57,674 nt of DNA from an uncultured Desulfovibrio sp. Its GTDB lineage: Bacteria > Desulfobacterota > Desulfovibrionia > Desulfovibrionales > Desulfovibrionaceae. The stretch lies in the NCBI GenBank assembly GCA_944327285.1, contig CALVHG010000007.1:1-57674 (forward strand). The letters run 5' to 3'. The position numbers and the translations under genes are program-made. The notes beneath the pieces were generated by a model. It saw only the letters and a program-made list of their open reading frames with translations. It had not been told where the DNA came from and did no database searches. Positions 49,528-57,674 of the stretch are shown here, piece after piece (position 1 is the first letter of the stretch; each line of letters starts with the position of its first letter).

Positions 49528-49856
49528 GGAGCCTCCGGCAAAAACAGAATCGCAAGCCGCCCCCCAAACAGGAGACGGCGACAGAGGCCGCAGGGTACGC
49601 CTTAACCCCGCGACAGGCAAGCGGAGGCGGGCGGGAAGTTATGGAGTTGGGGGGAAGGGAACCCCCTTAGCTGGCGCGCAAGGGCCCAGCCTTTCCAACG
49701 GAAAGGCGTTCTCGTAATTCTTCCCCCCAAGCCCCCCATCCTTCCCCCAACGCGCTTTTATCCGGAGGATGGAGCGATACGGGGACGCAGCGGTTTTTCT
49801 TGTGCCAACCGCCATAGCGTAATAAATATCAAAATATATTCATAGTTAAATATTAC
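49528..49856. other. azlC upstream region with repeat copy 13
   Basis: No gene. 49528-49648 is GC-rich and should contain the azlC promoter (minus). 49649-49810 is copy 13. 49811-49856 is an AT-rich tail of the HEPN-like gene. Confidence 0.5.
49649..49810 (+). repeat. Structured intergenic repeat, copy 13 (variant with inserted hairpin)
   Basis: GGGGGGAAGGGAACCCCCTTAG with loop GCTGGCGCGC and AAGGG. The proximal right arm is split by CCCAGCCTTTCC...GGAAAGGCGTTCTCGTAAT before TCTTCCCCCC. The distal tract is CATCCTTCCCCC, then AACGCGCTTTTATC, GGAGGATGGAGCGATACGG and a shortened tail (CCAACCGCC). Unlike most copies it does not follow a gene on its own strand. Confidence 0.8.
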
Positions 49857-51197
49857 TTAAAAAAGCTCCTCAGTACAATCCATGTCATTATTCCAGAGTA
49901 AATTTTGATAATAAGGATGATCGATACAGTGCTGCAAACAAATCCTAACTTCTTCTAATGTTAATAAATTATTAGACAACACATCTCTAACAAAATTCTT
50001 AAATCCAAAGCTATCCACTAAGTCTGACATACCTGGCTTTGATGCTTCCAAAATTTCAACAATCTGTTCTTTAGACAGGCTAAAGAATACTGGCTCAATA
50101 AGAGAACTATATATATTATTAGCACTATTCCAATTACCCGCAGTAGTAAATAAGGAAACAGACATATTAATACACACATCTATTTTTTCAAAATCTTTAA
50201 TACAAACTATATCTTCAACTGAGAGACTTTTAAGTCTTTCAACTCTAATTAAAGATATATCTTCAGAAAAATCCATATCGTTAAAATAAGATATAAATAT
50301 ATTCTTCAAACAGCTCTTACAAAACGTCTTTACTTTTTCTTTGTTGCCATCAGTAATATAACTCCACAATGACACTTTAGATAACACAGATAGCACAAGG
50401 CAAAAATTATTGTCATCAATATACATAATCACTTTATTAATATTTTTTGCTATACGAGAGAAAGCAATATCCCTATTCATAGATATTAATACTTTTAATA
50501 TTACTATAGCCTTTTCTTTTTTATACAAACTATTTTTTTCATTAAAAAAAGCAAAAAAAACATTATCAACAAACGCACGCAATAGCGATTCTGTCGCCCT
50601 AGACAGAAGACTTTCTTCTAAAAGCTTTTGAACAGCTTTGCTCTCTTGTGGAAAAAATTCTGACTCTATAAGCTGATTAAGCGCTTCAAGAGCATATTTC
50701 CCTTGAATTGGAGCTTTTGAGAGAACATTATATACAGCATTTTTTATATGATATCGTGCTTGTTCCGCTGTTGGATAATATGGAGTCTCAATTTGTTGAA
50801 AAGTAGGATGAGCACAACGATTTCTATCTTCATGCAAACGCTCCAAATCCATATATTCACTATGACTAACCAAATTAAACTTATCTCTCGCATCAGACAA
50901 AATATCACGTTCAAACCTTAATAGTTGACTTATTGCACTTTTATCACCTTTATTAAATTTTTCTAATTCCTGTTCATATTTCTGAACCCATTGTTTTGCT
51001 TCTGCGCTACCGGATATATTTAACTCTCTAATTTTATCAACAAAATCAAAAACAACAGCTGTCCATATCGCAACTATACAAACACGATAAGCACCAACCT
51101 TATATGAGGAAACGGCTTCTTGAATATAGCCTTTAGCACCTTCTGAACGACAACGCAAAACAAGTTCATCAAGATCTGACAATTTATCTGAAAACAT
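49857..51197 (-). CDS. HEPN-motif protein of unknown function attached to a type I RM operon
   Basis: 446 residues, not recognised as a named family. The N-terminal ~150 residues are helical and contain R125-N-R-C-A-H130, the RNxxxH signature of HEPN nuclease domains, preceded by a hydrophobic helix (VCIVAIWTAVVFDFVDKI). The remaining ~290 residues are helical and Lys/Asn/Ile-rich without motifs I know. Base composition is strikingly AT-rich compared with hsdR and hsdM, pointing to recent acquisition. It starts 25 bp after the hsdR stop with GAGGAGAAT upstream, so it is co-transcribed with hsdMSR. By context it may be a defence effector, backup toxin or accessory RNase; this is inference. Confidence 0.75.
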   Translation of the reverse strand: MFSDKLSDLDELVLRCRSEGAKGYIQEAVSSYKVGAYRVCIVAIWTAVVFDFVDKIRELNISGSAEAKQWVQKYEQELEKFNKGDKSAISQLLRFERDILSDARDKFNLVSHSEYMDLERLHEDRNRCAHPTFQQIETPYYPTAEQARYHIKNAVYNVLSKAPIQGKYALEALNQLIESEFFPQESKAVQKLLEESLLSRATESLLRAFVDNVFFAFFNEKNSLYKKEKAIVILKVLISMNRDIAFSRIAKNINKVIMYIDDNNFCLVLSVLSKVSLWSYITDGNKEKVKTFCKSCLKNIFISYFNDMDFSEDISLIRVERLKSLSVEDIVCIKDFEKIDVCINMSVSLFTTAGNWNSANNIYSSLIEPVFFSLSKEQIVEILEASKPGMSDLVDSFGFKNFVRDVLSNNLLTLEEVRICLQHCIDHPYYQNLLWNNDMDCTEELF

Positions 51198-51222
51198 AAT
51201 ATTCTCCTCTGCTAATTAGAGT

Positions 51223-54200
51223 TCATTCCCCTGCACACTTCCGCAAAAGGAACTGCCTTACGGGTTCACGCATGACTTCCCTGAGATAGTCGAGTTTTTC
51301 CTGTGTGGAGAAAGTTTCAAAGAAAGACGCATTGCTCAGAGCAATTTCCATAAAGCCGGGCGCAAAGCCGTTGTCATAGAGCATTTTCCACATGCCGTCG
51401 TTACCTTCCCGCAGCAGATCGAGCAGGCGCGGATCGTGGAGCGCGACATGTTCGGTAATCTGGCGCAGGGTGTGCACCTGATCTTCCGGCTTAAAATGGG
51501 TGCCGAAGCGCTGGTTGATCTTGTCCACGATATCGGAGAGGGCGGCAAATTCCTTCTGGGCGGGCGCGCCCGCGTCGCCCTTGATACCGGCAAAGCCCTT
51601 GTCCGACGGCGTGAGCGTGATGCTTTCCTCGCTAACCTTTATCAGTTTATAATATTCGAGATCGATTTTTCCCTCAAGGCTGATCAGGCCGTCGCTTTCC
51701 TGCGGGAGGCTGGAAGCCAGTTTTTTTGCAAACAGGGAATAGATGTGCATGTCTTCATCAAACATGCGGCAGATTTGCGTCACAAAGTTATAGAGGCGCA
51801 CGAAGCGGGCGAGGCCCGTGCGGAAGGCCCGGCGCTCGTCGTCCGGCAGGGCGGCCACGCTGTTCAGCACCGGGGCCAGTCCGGCGGTGGCCGCCGACAG
51901 GGCGCTTTCTTCCTGTTTGCCGGTTCCGGCGCGTAAGGCCGCGCCGAAGGCCGCCACCTGGGCCGGGGTGTATACCTGAAACGCATCCAGCCGGTGCCGG
52001 ATGTCGTAGATGAGATTCGGGTCTGTTTCCTCCTCCAGCACGGTAGCCTCGTAAAAAGGCTCAAAGGATTTGCGGATGTCCTCCGCGCTGTTCACAAAGT
52101 CCAGCACAAAGGTATCCTCCTTGCCGGGGGCCGTGCGATTGAGACGGGAAAGGGTCTGCACGGCCTTGACGCCGCGCAGCTGCTTGTCCACAAACATGGT
52201 GTGCAGGAGAGGTTCGTCAAAGCCGGTCTGGTACTTTTCGGCCACAATCAGGATATTGAAATCCTTTGCGAACACGTCCGGCAGTTCCCGTTCTGAAATC
52301 CTGAAACCGTGGGTGGCGCGGTTGAGTTCCTCTTCGGTATAGCTGCACTCCCGGCCGCCGACGGTATCCTTCACTTCGCCGGAAAAGGCCACCAGCGCGC
52401 GGATGCCCGTCATGCCGCCGTCGCGTATCTGCCGGGAAAATTCCTGCATGTAGCGCACGGCATGCAGGCGGGAGGGCGTTACCAGCATGGCCTTGGCCCG
52501 TCCGCCCATCTTGCGGGCCGTAACCGTGCGGAAGTGATCCAGCATGACGGCGGTTTTCTGGGCGATATTGTACGGGTGCAGGCTTTCAAAGCGCAGGGCG
52601 GCACGCGAGCCCGCCGCCGTGGCATACTGCGGATCATCCGCGCCTTTGCGAATCAGGCGGAAATACGCCTGCCACGTCGTGTAGTTACGCAGCACGTCCA
52701 GAATAAAGCCTTCCTCTATGGCCTGCCGCATGGAATAAATATGAAAGGCGCGAAAGCGTCCGTCCGGCTGCTGCTGCCCGAACAGTTGCAGGGTCTTGTC
52801 CTTGGGGGTTGCCGTAAAGGCAAAAAAGGACAGATTGCCGTGCCGCCCCTGCGCGGCCAGTTCCTGCCAGATGGCGTCCTCTTTCCGCTCCTCGGCCTGT
52901 TCGGCGTCGCCTTCCAGCTCGACATATTCGCGCAGCGCCGTTTCCGTGTCGGCCAGCGCCCGCTTGAGTTTGAGGGCGGCCCGGCCTGTCTGCGAGGAGT
53001 GCGCCTCGTCCACAATAACGGCAAAGTTGCGGTCGCCGTGTTCCACCTCGCTGAAAATGACGGGGAATTTCTGCAAGGTGGTAACGATGATGGCCGCGCC
53101 CTCGTTGAGAGCGTCTCGGAGCTGGGCGGAGTTTTTGTCGATACAATGCACCAGATTGGAAATCCGCTCGAACTGACGGACTGTGCCCTGTAGCTGAGCG
53201 TCCAGCACGCGGCGATCCGTCACGATAATCACGGACTGAAAAATCTTGTTGTTCCGGGCGTCATGCAGACCGCTCAGGCGATGAGCAAGCCATGCGATGG
53301 AATTGGACTTGCCGCTGCCCGCGCTGTGCTGGATAAGATAGTTGCGGCCCGGCCCATGCTGACGCACGTCGTCCAGCAGCCTGTGCAGCACGTCCCATTG
53401 ATGATAGCGCGGAAAGATGAGGCTTTCTTTACGAATGTTCTTTCCTGTGCGGGGATCCTTCTTTTCCTCCACCTTCAAATGCAGGAACTTTTGCAACAGC
53501 TCCAGCAGAGAATCCCGGCAAAGCACCTTTTTCCAGAGGTAGGACGTGGGATAGTCGTTATCCTGCGGCGTCGGATTGCCCGCGCCGCCGACTTCTCCCG
53601 CGCCGTTGCTGCCCTGATCAAAGGGGAGAAAATACGTCTTTTCCCGCTCAAGGCGGGTGGTCATCCGCACGTGGAAGGGGTCAACCGCAAAGCAGGTCAG
53701 CACGCGCTGCTTGAAGGTAAAGAACAGATCGTCCGGCGAACGATCCTGCCGGAACTGACGCACGGCATGATCCACGGTCTGCCCGGTAAGCGGGTTTTTC
53801 AGCTCCAGACAGATGACGGGAATGCCGTTAACGAACAGGGCTACGTCAACGCTGTTTTCACTGGCGGGCGTGTAGCGGAGCTGCCGGGTACAATGAAGGA
53901 TATTGCTTTCATAGAGACGCAGCGTTTCCGGGTTGAGGTCGTTTTCCGGCTTCCAGAAGACCACGCGAAAAGAAACGCCCAGAATCTTGAAGCCCTGCCG
54001 CAGCACTTCCAGCAGGGAGCGCGTGCGGACTTCCTTGCAGAAACGATCCACAAAGACCTTCTCCGCCTTGCCGGGGTTCTTCTGCTCGTGCATTTTCCAC
54101 GCTTTCGGCTGGCTGGAACGCACAAAGTCCAGCAGGGTCTGCACGTCCAGCGCCTGCGCGCGGTCAAAACGCGCCGGATCGCCCGCCGCATAACCGCCAT

Positions 54201-54261
54201 GCGTACACAACCACGCGCAGATATCGTCCTCGAAATTCCGCTCCCGCAAGTTGTCGCTCAT
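51223..54261 (-). CDS. hsdR: Type I restriction enzyme, R (restriction/translocase) subunit
   Basis: 1012 residues. The N-terminal PD-(D/E)xK nuclease has the core DVALFVNGIPVICLELKN near 140-157. Then Walker A HSAGSGKSNSIAWLAHRL near 313, DEAH near 417 and TATPKD near 460 mark the SF2 DNA translocase. The C-terminal domain is helical. The start at 54261 overlaps the hsdS stop by ATGA. It cuts unmethylated DNA after ATP-driven translocation. Confidence 0.95.
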   Translation of the reverse strand: MSDNLRERNFEDDICAWLCTHGGYAAGDPARFDRAQALDVQTLLDFVRSSQPKAWKMHEQKNPGKAEKVFVDRFCKEVRTRSLLEVLRQGFKILGVSFRVVFWKPENDLNPETLRLYESNILHCTRQLRYTPASENSVDVALFVNGIPVICLELKNPLTGQTVDHAVRQFRQDRSPDDLFFTFKQRVLTCFAVDPFHVRMTTRLEREKTYFLPFDQGSNGAGEVGGAGNPTPQDNDYPTSYLWKKVLCRDSLLELLQKFLHLKVEEKKDPRTGKNIRKESLIFPRYHQWDVLHRLLDDVRQHGPGRNYLIQHSAGSGKSNSIAWLAHRLSGLHDARNNKIFQSVIIVTDRRVLDAQLQGTVRQFERISNLVHCIDKNSAQLRDALNEGAAIIVTTLQKFPVIFSEVEHGDRNFAVIVDEAHSSQTGRAALKLKRALADTETALREYVELEGDAEQAEERKEDAIWQELAAQGRHGNLSFFAFTATPKDKTLQLFGQQQPDGRFRAFHIYSMRQAIEEGFILDVLRNYTTWQAYFRLIRKGADDPQYATAAGSRAALRFESLHPYNIAQKTAVMLDHFRTVTARKMGGRAKAMLVTPSRLHAVRYMQEFSRQIRDGGMTGIRALVAFSGEVKDTVGGRECSYTEEELNRATHGFRISERELPDVFAKDFNILIVAEKYQTGFDEPLLHTMFVDKQLRGVKAVQTLSRLNRTAPGKEDTFVLDFVNSAEDIRKSFEPFYEATVLEEETDPNLIYDIRHRLDAFQVYTPAQVAAFGAALRAGTGKQEESALSAATAGLAPVLNSVAALPDDERRAFRTGLARFVRLYNFVTQICRMFDEDMHIYSLFAKKLASSLPQESDGLISLEGKIDLEYYKLIKVSEESITLTPSDKGFAGIKGDAGAPAQKEFAALSDIVDKINQRFGTHFKPEDQVHTLRQITEHVALHDPRLLDLLREGNDGMWKMLYDNGFAPGFMEIALSNASFFETFSTQEKLDYLREVMREPVRQFLLRKCAGE

Positions 54262-55484
54262 GCGGACACCTCCCGCTTGCCGGTGACGCATTCAAAAATC
54301 AGACTTTTCTTGTACTCCGCCAGCCTTTCCAGCAGCCTTTCCTTTTCTTCCAGCAAGGCGTCTATGCGCGCGCATCTGGCATCAAGATAATCGGCTATGC
54401 GCTGCTGTTCGGAGAGGGGGGGAAAAGCTATAGGGAAATTTAATAACATTGGTAAACGAACAGAATCGACTGTTGACTTCGCTGTAGCTTCCTCAATTTT
54501 CTTTATAAAATTAACTTGGAGATAATAGAAAACAAATCGTACTATAAGATTTTTTGAGAAATTATGGATGTTATAGACACGTTGATGATAGTCAAATTTT
54601 CCAATAATATGATGAAATATCTTCCCAGCACCAGCACCATCACCTGCCATTAAGATAGCTTCTCCATCAAAAGAAAACGTATCTATTTTTTCAACTTGTT
54701 GAGAACGTACAAAGAAAGGATATTTACCATCAGGGTTTTTATTTATAGTATCCTTATCTCCTGTACATATTGAACACAAGAAACGCAAACGCATCACCTC
54801 CCACCCCGCCGGGATTTCCCCGATCCACGGGATGCCGCTGTCCTTCATGGGCACGTTTGGATCAAGCCCTTTGGTAACGGCCTCGGTAATGAGCGAGAGC
54901 TTGTAGGCGCGCAGCTTTTCCATGCTCTGGCGAATGAGCTCCGCAGATTCATCAATGCGGGCACACTTGGCATCAAGGTAATCGGTTATGCGCTGTTGTT
55001 CTGGGAGAGGAGGGATAAGAACAGGAATCTGTTTAAATGCTACCACATCCAAATCCCATTGATTAGGCCTAATTCCTCCAGACAACCTCCTATATTCAGG
55101 ATAATAACAAGAAGAACGCAATAAATAATGCAAAAAAGTACCATATACATTTTTTGATATAATTTTAAATACATAATAAGCAGGGCTCACTATCCCTTGA
55201 TAAAAAGAAACAGCAATCGAACCTTGCCAAGCCTTCATTTTATTAATTACAATGTCCCCAACTTCTACAAATTTATAGTTTTCCGTATTTTCAGATGTCC
55301 TATTAAAATTATCATTACGAGAAGATTTTATAACAACGCCCCAATCTCTATAAAGAGACAATACTTCTTCATTCGGATGATTTTGTACTGTTTTTTGTAC
55401 AGCTATATTCTTTACCTTCCTCACTTCCCACCCTTCGGGGATGTCTCCGATCCATTCGATACCGCTATCTTTCATCTTTCGCAT
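54258..55484 (-). CDS. hsdS: Type I restriction enzyme, S (specificity) subunit
   Basis: 408 residues with two target-recognition domains (about 20-160 and 225-350), each opened by IPxGWEV and each followed by a conserved helical repeat (LPEQQRITDYLDAKCARIDE and LSEQQRIADYLDARCARIDA). Both recognition domains are AT-rich in DNA and differ from each other, so the target is bipartite and asymmetric. The start at 55484 (MRKMKDSGIEWIG) has AAGGA ~9 nt upstream. A structured repeat lies in the 118-bp gap to hsdM. Confidence 0.93.
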   Translation of the reverse strand: MRKMKDSGIEWIGDIPEGWEVRKVKNIAVQKTVQNHPNEEVLSLYRDWGVVIKSSRNDNFNRTSENTENYKFVEVGDIVINKMKAWQGSIAVSFYQGIVSPAYYVFKIISKNVYGTFLHYLLRSSCYYPEYRRLSGGIRPNQWDLDVVAFKQIPVLIPPLPEQQRITDYLDAKCARIDESAELIRQSMEKLRAYKLSLITEAVTKGLDPNVPMKDSGIPWIGEIPAGWEVMRLRFLCSICTGDKDTINKNPDGKYPFFVRSQQVEKIDTFSFDGEAILMAGDGAGAGKIFHHIIGKFDYHQRVYNIHNFSKNLIVRFVFYYLQVNFIKKIEEATAKSTVDSVRLPMLLNFPIAFPPLSEQQRIADYLDARCARIDALLEEKERLLERLAEYKKSLIFECVTGKREVSA

Positions 55485-55510
55485 ACGAGTCCGTCCTTCA
55501 AAAATCACAT

Positions 55511-55593
55511 ATAAAGCGCGCTGGGGGAGGGAAGGGGGGTGCGGGGGGAAGGGAGGACCCTCTCGCGCTAGCAGAGGGTCCTCCCTTCCCCCC
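55511..55593 (-). repeat. Structured intergenic repeat, copy 14, inside the hsd operon
   Basis: On the minus strand GGGGGGAAGGGAGGACCCTCT pairs with AGAGGGTCCTCCC and TTCCCCCC around GCTAGCGCG. The distal tract is CCCCTTCCCTCCCCC, then AGCGCGCTTTATATG. It starts 10 bp after the hsdM stop and ends before the hsdS ribosome site. Confidence 0.87.
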
Positions 55594-55602
55594 GCGAATC
55601 AC

Positions 55603-57354
55603 TCACTCTTCATCCTCAAACAGGGCGGCGAGGCTTTCGCCCAGACGCAGCTCCAGATCGCGGATTTCGACGGCAAGTTCATCGGCGGGGCGGGGGGGCG
55701 TATATTCGTAGAAATAGCGGGTAAAGGGGATTTCGTAGCCGATTTTGTTCTTGCTGGTATCGATCCATGCGTCGGGCGCAAAGGGAAGGACTTCGCGGGC
55801 AAAGTAGTCGTCGATATTTTCCTTGAGCGGCACATTTTCGGTGTCGCGGCGAGAGGCGTCGGCCTTGCGTTTACCGGGCTTGCGGCCGCGCTTTCTTGGA
55901 GCGTCACCGTCCGGCGGGAGGGGGGCGGCTTCGGAATCGGCGGGGCGTTCCACGGTGATTTTGGTATAACCGAAGTCGGCCACGTCAAAAATTTTGCTTA
56001 ACGGGCTTTCGGCAAAGTCGCCGTAGAGACGGCAGATTTCGTCAATGGCGGACTGGGGAATATCGTTGCGCTTGTTGCCGAGAGATTTGCGGCGCTTCTC
56101 ATAAAGACCGCTGGCATTGATGAGCTGCACCTTGTTGCGGCGGGCTTCGGGCTTGTCGCGGCACAATATCCAGATATAGGTGGCAATGCCGGTATTATAG
56201 AAAATATCGTTGGGCAGGGCGATGATGGCGTCGAGGAGATCATTTTCGAGAATATGGCGGCGGATATTGGAAGGGCCGCTGCCCGCGTCGCCGGTAAAGA
56301 GGGGCGAACCGTTCTGGATGATGGCCGCGCGTCCGCCGGGCTTGAGACGGGCTACGGCTGTCTGCAAAAAGAGCATCTGACTGTCGGAAATGCTGGGCAG
56401 ACCGGCGGAAAAGCGACCGTCCTTTTGCGCGGCTTCGGCTTCCACGGCGGCCTTTTCGTTTTTCCATTCCCGGCCAAAGGGGGGATTGGAGAGCACATAG
56501 TCAAAAGTCTGGCCGGAGAACTGATCGTCGGAGAGGGTATTGCCGCTCTTGATGTAGTCGGCCTCGTTGCCCTTGATGAGCATATCCGCCTTGCAGATGG
56601 CAAAGGTCTCGTCGTTGAGTTCCTGCCCGCAGAGCACAAGAAGCGCGCGGCTGTTGAGCTTGTGGATATGCTCCTCGGCAACGGACAGCATGCCGCCGGT
56701 ACCGCAGGCGGGGTCATAGATGGTCTTGGTGACGCCGGTCCCGGAAAGGGCGTCGCTGTCGTGGGTAAGGAGCAGATTGACCATCAGCTCTATGACTTCG
56801 CGCGGGGTGTAGTGCTGCCCGGCGTCCTCGTTGTGCGCTTCGGAAAAGCGGCGGATCAGCTCCTCGAAAATATAGCCCATTTCCAGATTGGACACCCTGT
56901 CGGGATGGAGATCGGCCTTGCTGGTAGTAAATTCCTTCAGCACCATATAGAGAATCCCCTTTTCCGTCATGGTGGCGACATGCGGTTCAAAGGGCTTGAA
57001 CTTCTCCAGTATCTGCCGGACGTTGCCGGAAAAGGCGTTGCAGTAGGCGCGGAAATTGGCGTCCAGATCATCGGGCGCGTCCAGCAGACGCGCAAAGGTA
57101 AAGGGACTCGTATTGTAGAAGGGACGGCCGGAAGCCTTTCGCAGCAGCGAGTCCAGCAGGGGGCTGTCCTTGAATTTCTGCGCAACATCCAGCACGGCGG
57201 CCTTGCCGGGCTCCAGCACGCTGTCGAAACGGCGGATGACGGTCAGGGGAAGAATGACTTCGCCGTACTGATGCGGCTTGAAAGCACCGGTCAGCTTGTC
57301 GGCTATGGCCCAGATAAGATTGGCTTTTTCGGCAACGGTGGCAGCAAGGGACAT
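55603..57354 (-). CDS. hsdM: Type I DNA methyltransferase, M subunit
   Basis: 583 residues. N-terminal helical domain (KANLIWAIADKLTGAFKPHQYG), SAM site DPACGTGGML near 213, catalytic NPPF (VLSNPPFGREW) near 291, so an N6-adenine methyltransferase. A Lys/Arg-rich linker (PRKRGRKPGKRKADASRRD) lies near 500. The ATG at 57354 has AAGGAAG upstream; the longer in-frame ATG at 57429 adds non-family residues. First gene of the operon. Confidence 0.95.
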   Translation of the reverse strand: MSLAATVAEKANLIWAIADKLTGAFKPHQYGEVILPLTVIRRFDSVLEPGKAAVLDVAQKFKDSPLLDSLLRKASGRPFYNTSPFTFARLLDAPDDLDANFRAYCNAFSGNVRQILEKFKPFEPHVATMTEKGILYMVLKEFTTSKADLHPDRVSNLEMGYIFEELIRRFSEAHNEDAGQHYTPREVIELMVNLLLTHDSDALSGTGVTKTIYDPACGTGGMLSVAEEHIHKLNSRALLVLCGQELNDETFAICKADMLIKGNEADYIKSGNTLSDDQFSGQTFDYVLSNPPFGREWKNEKAAVEAEAAQKDGRFSAGLPSISDSQMLFLQTAVARLKPGGRAAIIQNGSPLFTGDAGSGPSNIRRHILENDLLDAIIALPNDIFYNTGIATYIWILCRDKPEARRNKVQLINASGLYEKRRKSLGNKRNDIPQSAIDEICRLYGDFAESPLSKIFDVADFGYTKITVERPADSEAAPLPPDGDAPRKRGRKPGKRKADASRRDTENVPLKENIDDYFAREVLPFAPDAWIDTSKNKIGYEIPFTRYFYEYTPPRPADELAVEIRDLELRLGESLAALFEDEE

Positions 57355-57674
57355 GAAAGGGGCTTCCTTGGCGAAAAGGTGAAAAAAGTATTGCCTTTCC
57401 AGTATAGGGAGGGCGAGGCACGGAAGCAAGGGGAAGGCGGGGGGTGCGCGTAACGCGCATCATCCCCGCCGGCCCAGCGTCGCCTGGGCCGCGTCCGCTT
57501 GTGCAGCTCCGTGCGGCGAAGCCGCACTCGCTTCCGCGCTCCCGCGTCCCGCTCCTTGCGCCGTCATGGATGATTCCCCCCTCCCTCTCAGAGCCTCTTC
57601 TGTGGGCTTTGCCCACCCGCGCGTTGAATACGTCTCCAGCGCCCCGCGAAAGACGTATCCAACGCGCGAAGTTG
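57355..57674. other. hsdM upstream region with several inverted repeats
   Basis: No gene. It contains small hairpins at 57445-57459, 57471-57490 (GGCCCAG/CTGGGCC) and 57511-57527 (GTGCGGC/GCCGCAC), and an 18-bp inverted repeat with one mismatch at 57618-57635 and 57651-57668. I see no clear promoter. Confidence 0.5.
57618..57668. repeat. 18-bp inverted repeat near the window edge
   Basis: CGCGCGTTGAATACGTCT (57618-57635) faces AGACGTATCCAACGCGCG (57651-57668), complementary at 17 of 18 positions around a 15-nt GC-rich spacer. No T-tract follows, so it is not an obvious terminator. Confidence 0.6.

Noticed and set aside
1-57674. CRISPR array
   Set aside because: The repeats are dispersed between genes, differ in arm sequence and lack regular spacers; no cas gene is present.
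1-57674. tRNA or rRNA genes
   Set aside because: No cloverleaf with a TTC loop motif or rRNA-like conserved block was found by eye; a tRNAscan run would settle this.

Overview
The window looks like a chromosomal segment of a sulfate-reducing Desulfovibrionaceae-type deltaproteobacterium. The evidence is the complete adenylylsulfate-reductase block aprBA-qmoABCD, a CO-type (Coo) six-subunit energy-converting NiFe hydrogenase with hypA and cooF, a Desulfovibrio-style outer-membrane porin, and high GC throughout except for a few AT-rich islands. I cannot assign a species.

Layout. 1-3034: an old-yellow-enzyme/dienoyl-CoA-reductase-like flavoprotein (minus) among dense intergenic repeats. 3035-12342: the minus-strand operon cooM-K-L-X-U-H-hypA-cooF. 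12657-15547: gpsA, a family-2 glycosyltransferase and a small membrane protein (minus). 15548-18130: a decayed locus in which a CHASE-GGDEF gene is frameshifted and joined to the tail of a chemotaxis receptor. 18862-27096: qmoD, qmoC, qmoB, qmoA, aprA, aprB (read aprB to qmoD on minus), with a Rex-type operator over the predicted promoter. 27498-29201: a chorismate-mutase domain fused to an EPSP-synthase-like domain that has lost its active site. 29826-31609: a DJ-1/PfpI protein and an orphan efflux adaptor lipoprotein. 31839-33755: speA. 34056-44518 (plus): nikABCDE-like ABC importer, MATE exporter, zinc deacylase, LysR regulator and porin. 45043-47638: a cytoplasmic molybdopterin oxidoreductase and its four-cluster ferredoxin. 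48117-49527: azlC, azlD and a DUF4911-like gene (minus). 49857-57354: a type I restriction-modification operon hsdM-S-R followed by an AT-rich gene with a HEPN-type RNxxxH motif.

The most unusual signal is intergenic. At least 14 copies of a structured repeat lie at or near gene ends. In each, a long purine-rich arm is complementary both to a proximal and to a distal pyrimidine tract, and all three tracts change together from copy to copy. Many copies carry a second hairpin that overlaps a short reading frame ending in a CGNRPPE-like peptide. Copies often come in facing pairs that enclose a second, roughly 148-bp element with terminal inverted repeats and three internal hairpins. I do not recognise either family.

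How the genes fit together: AprBA reduces APS to sulfite with electrons passed from menaquinol by QmoABC. The Coo hydrogenase couples ferredoxin and H2 turnover to ion translocation. The nik-like importer could serve nickel supply for this enzyme, but its binding protein lacks the histidine that contacts nickel in E. coli NikA and it sits with a deacylase and porin, so its cargo is open.
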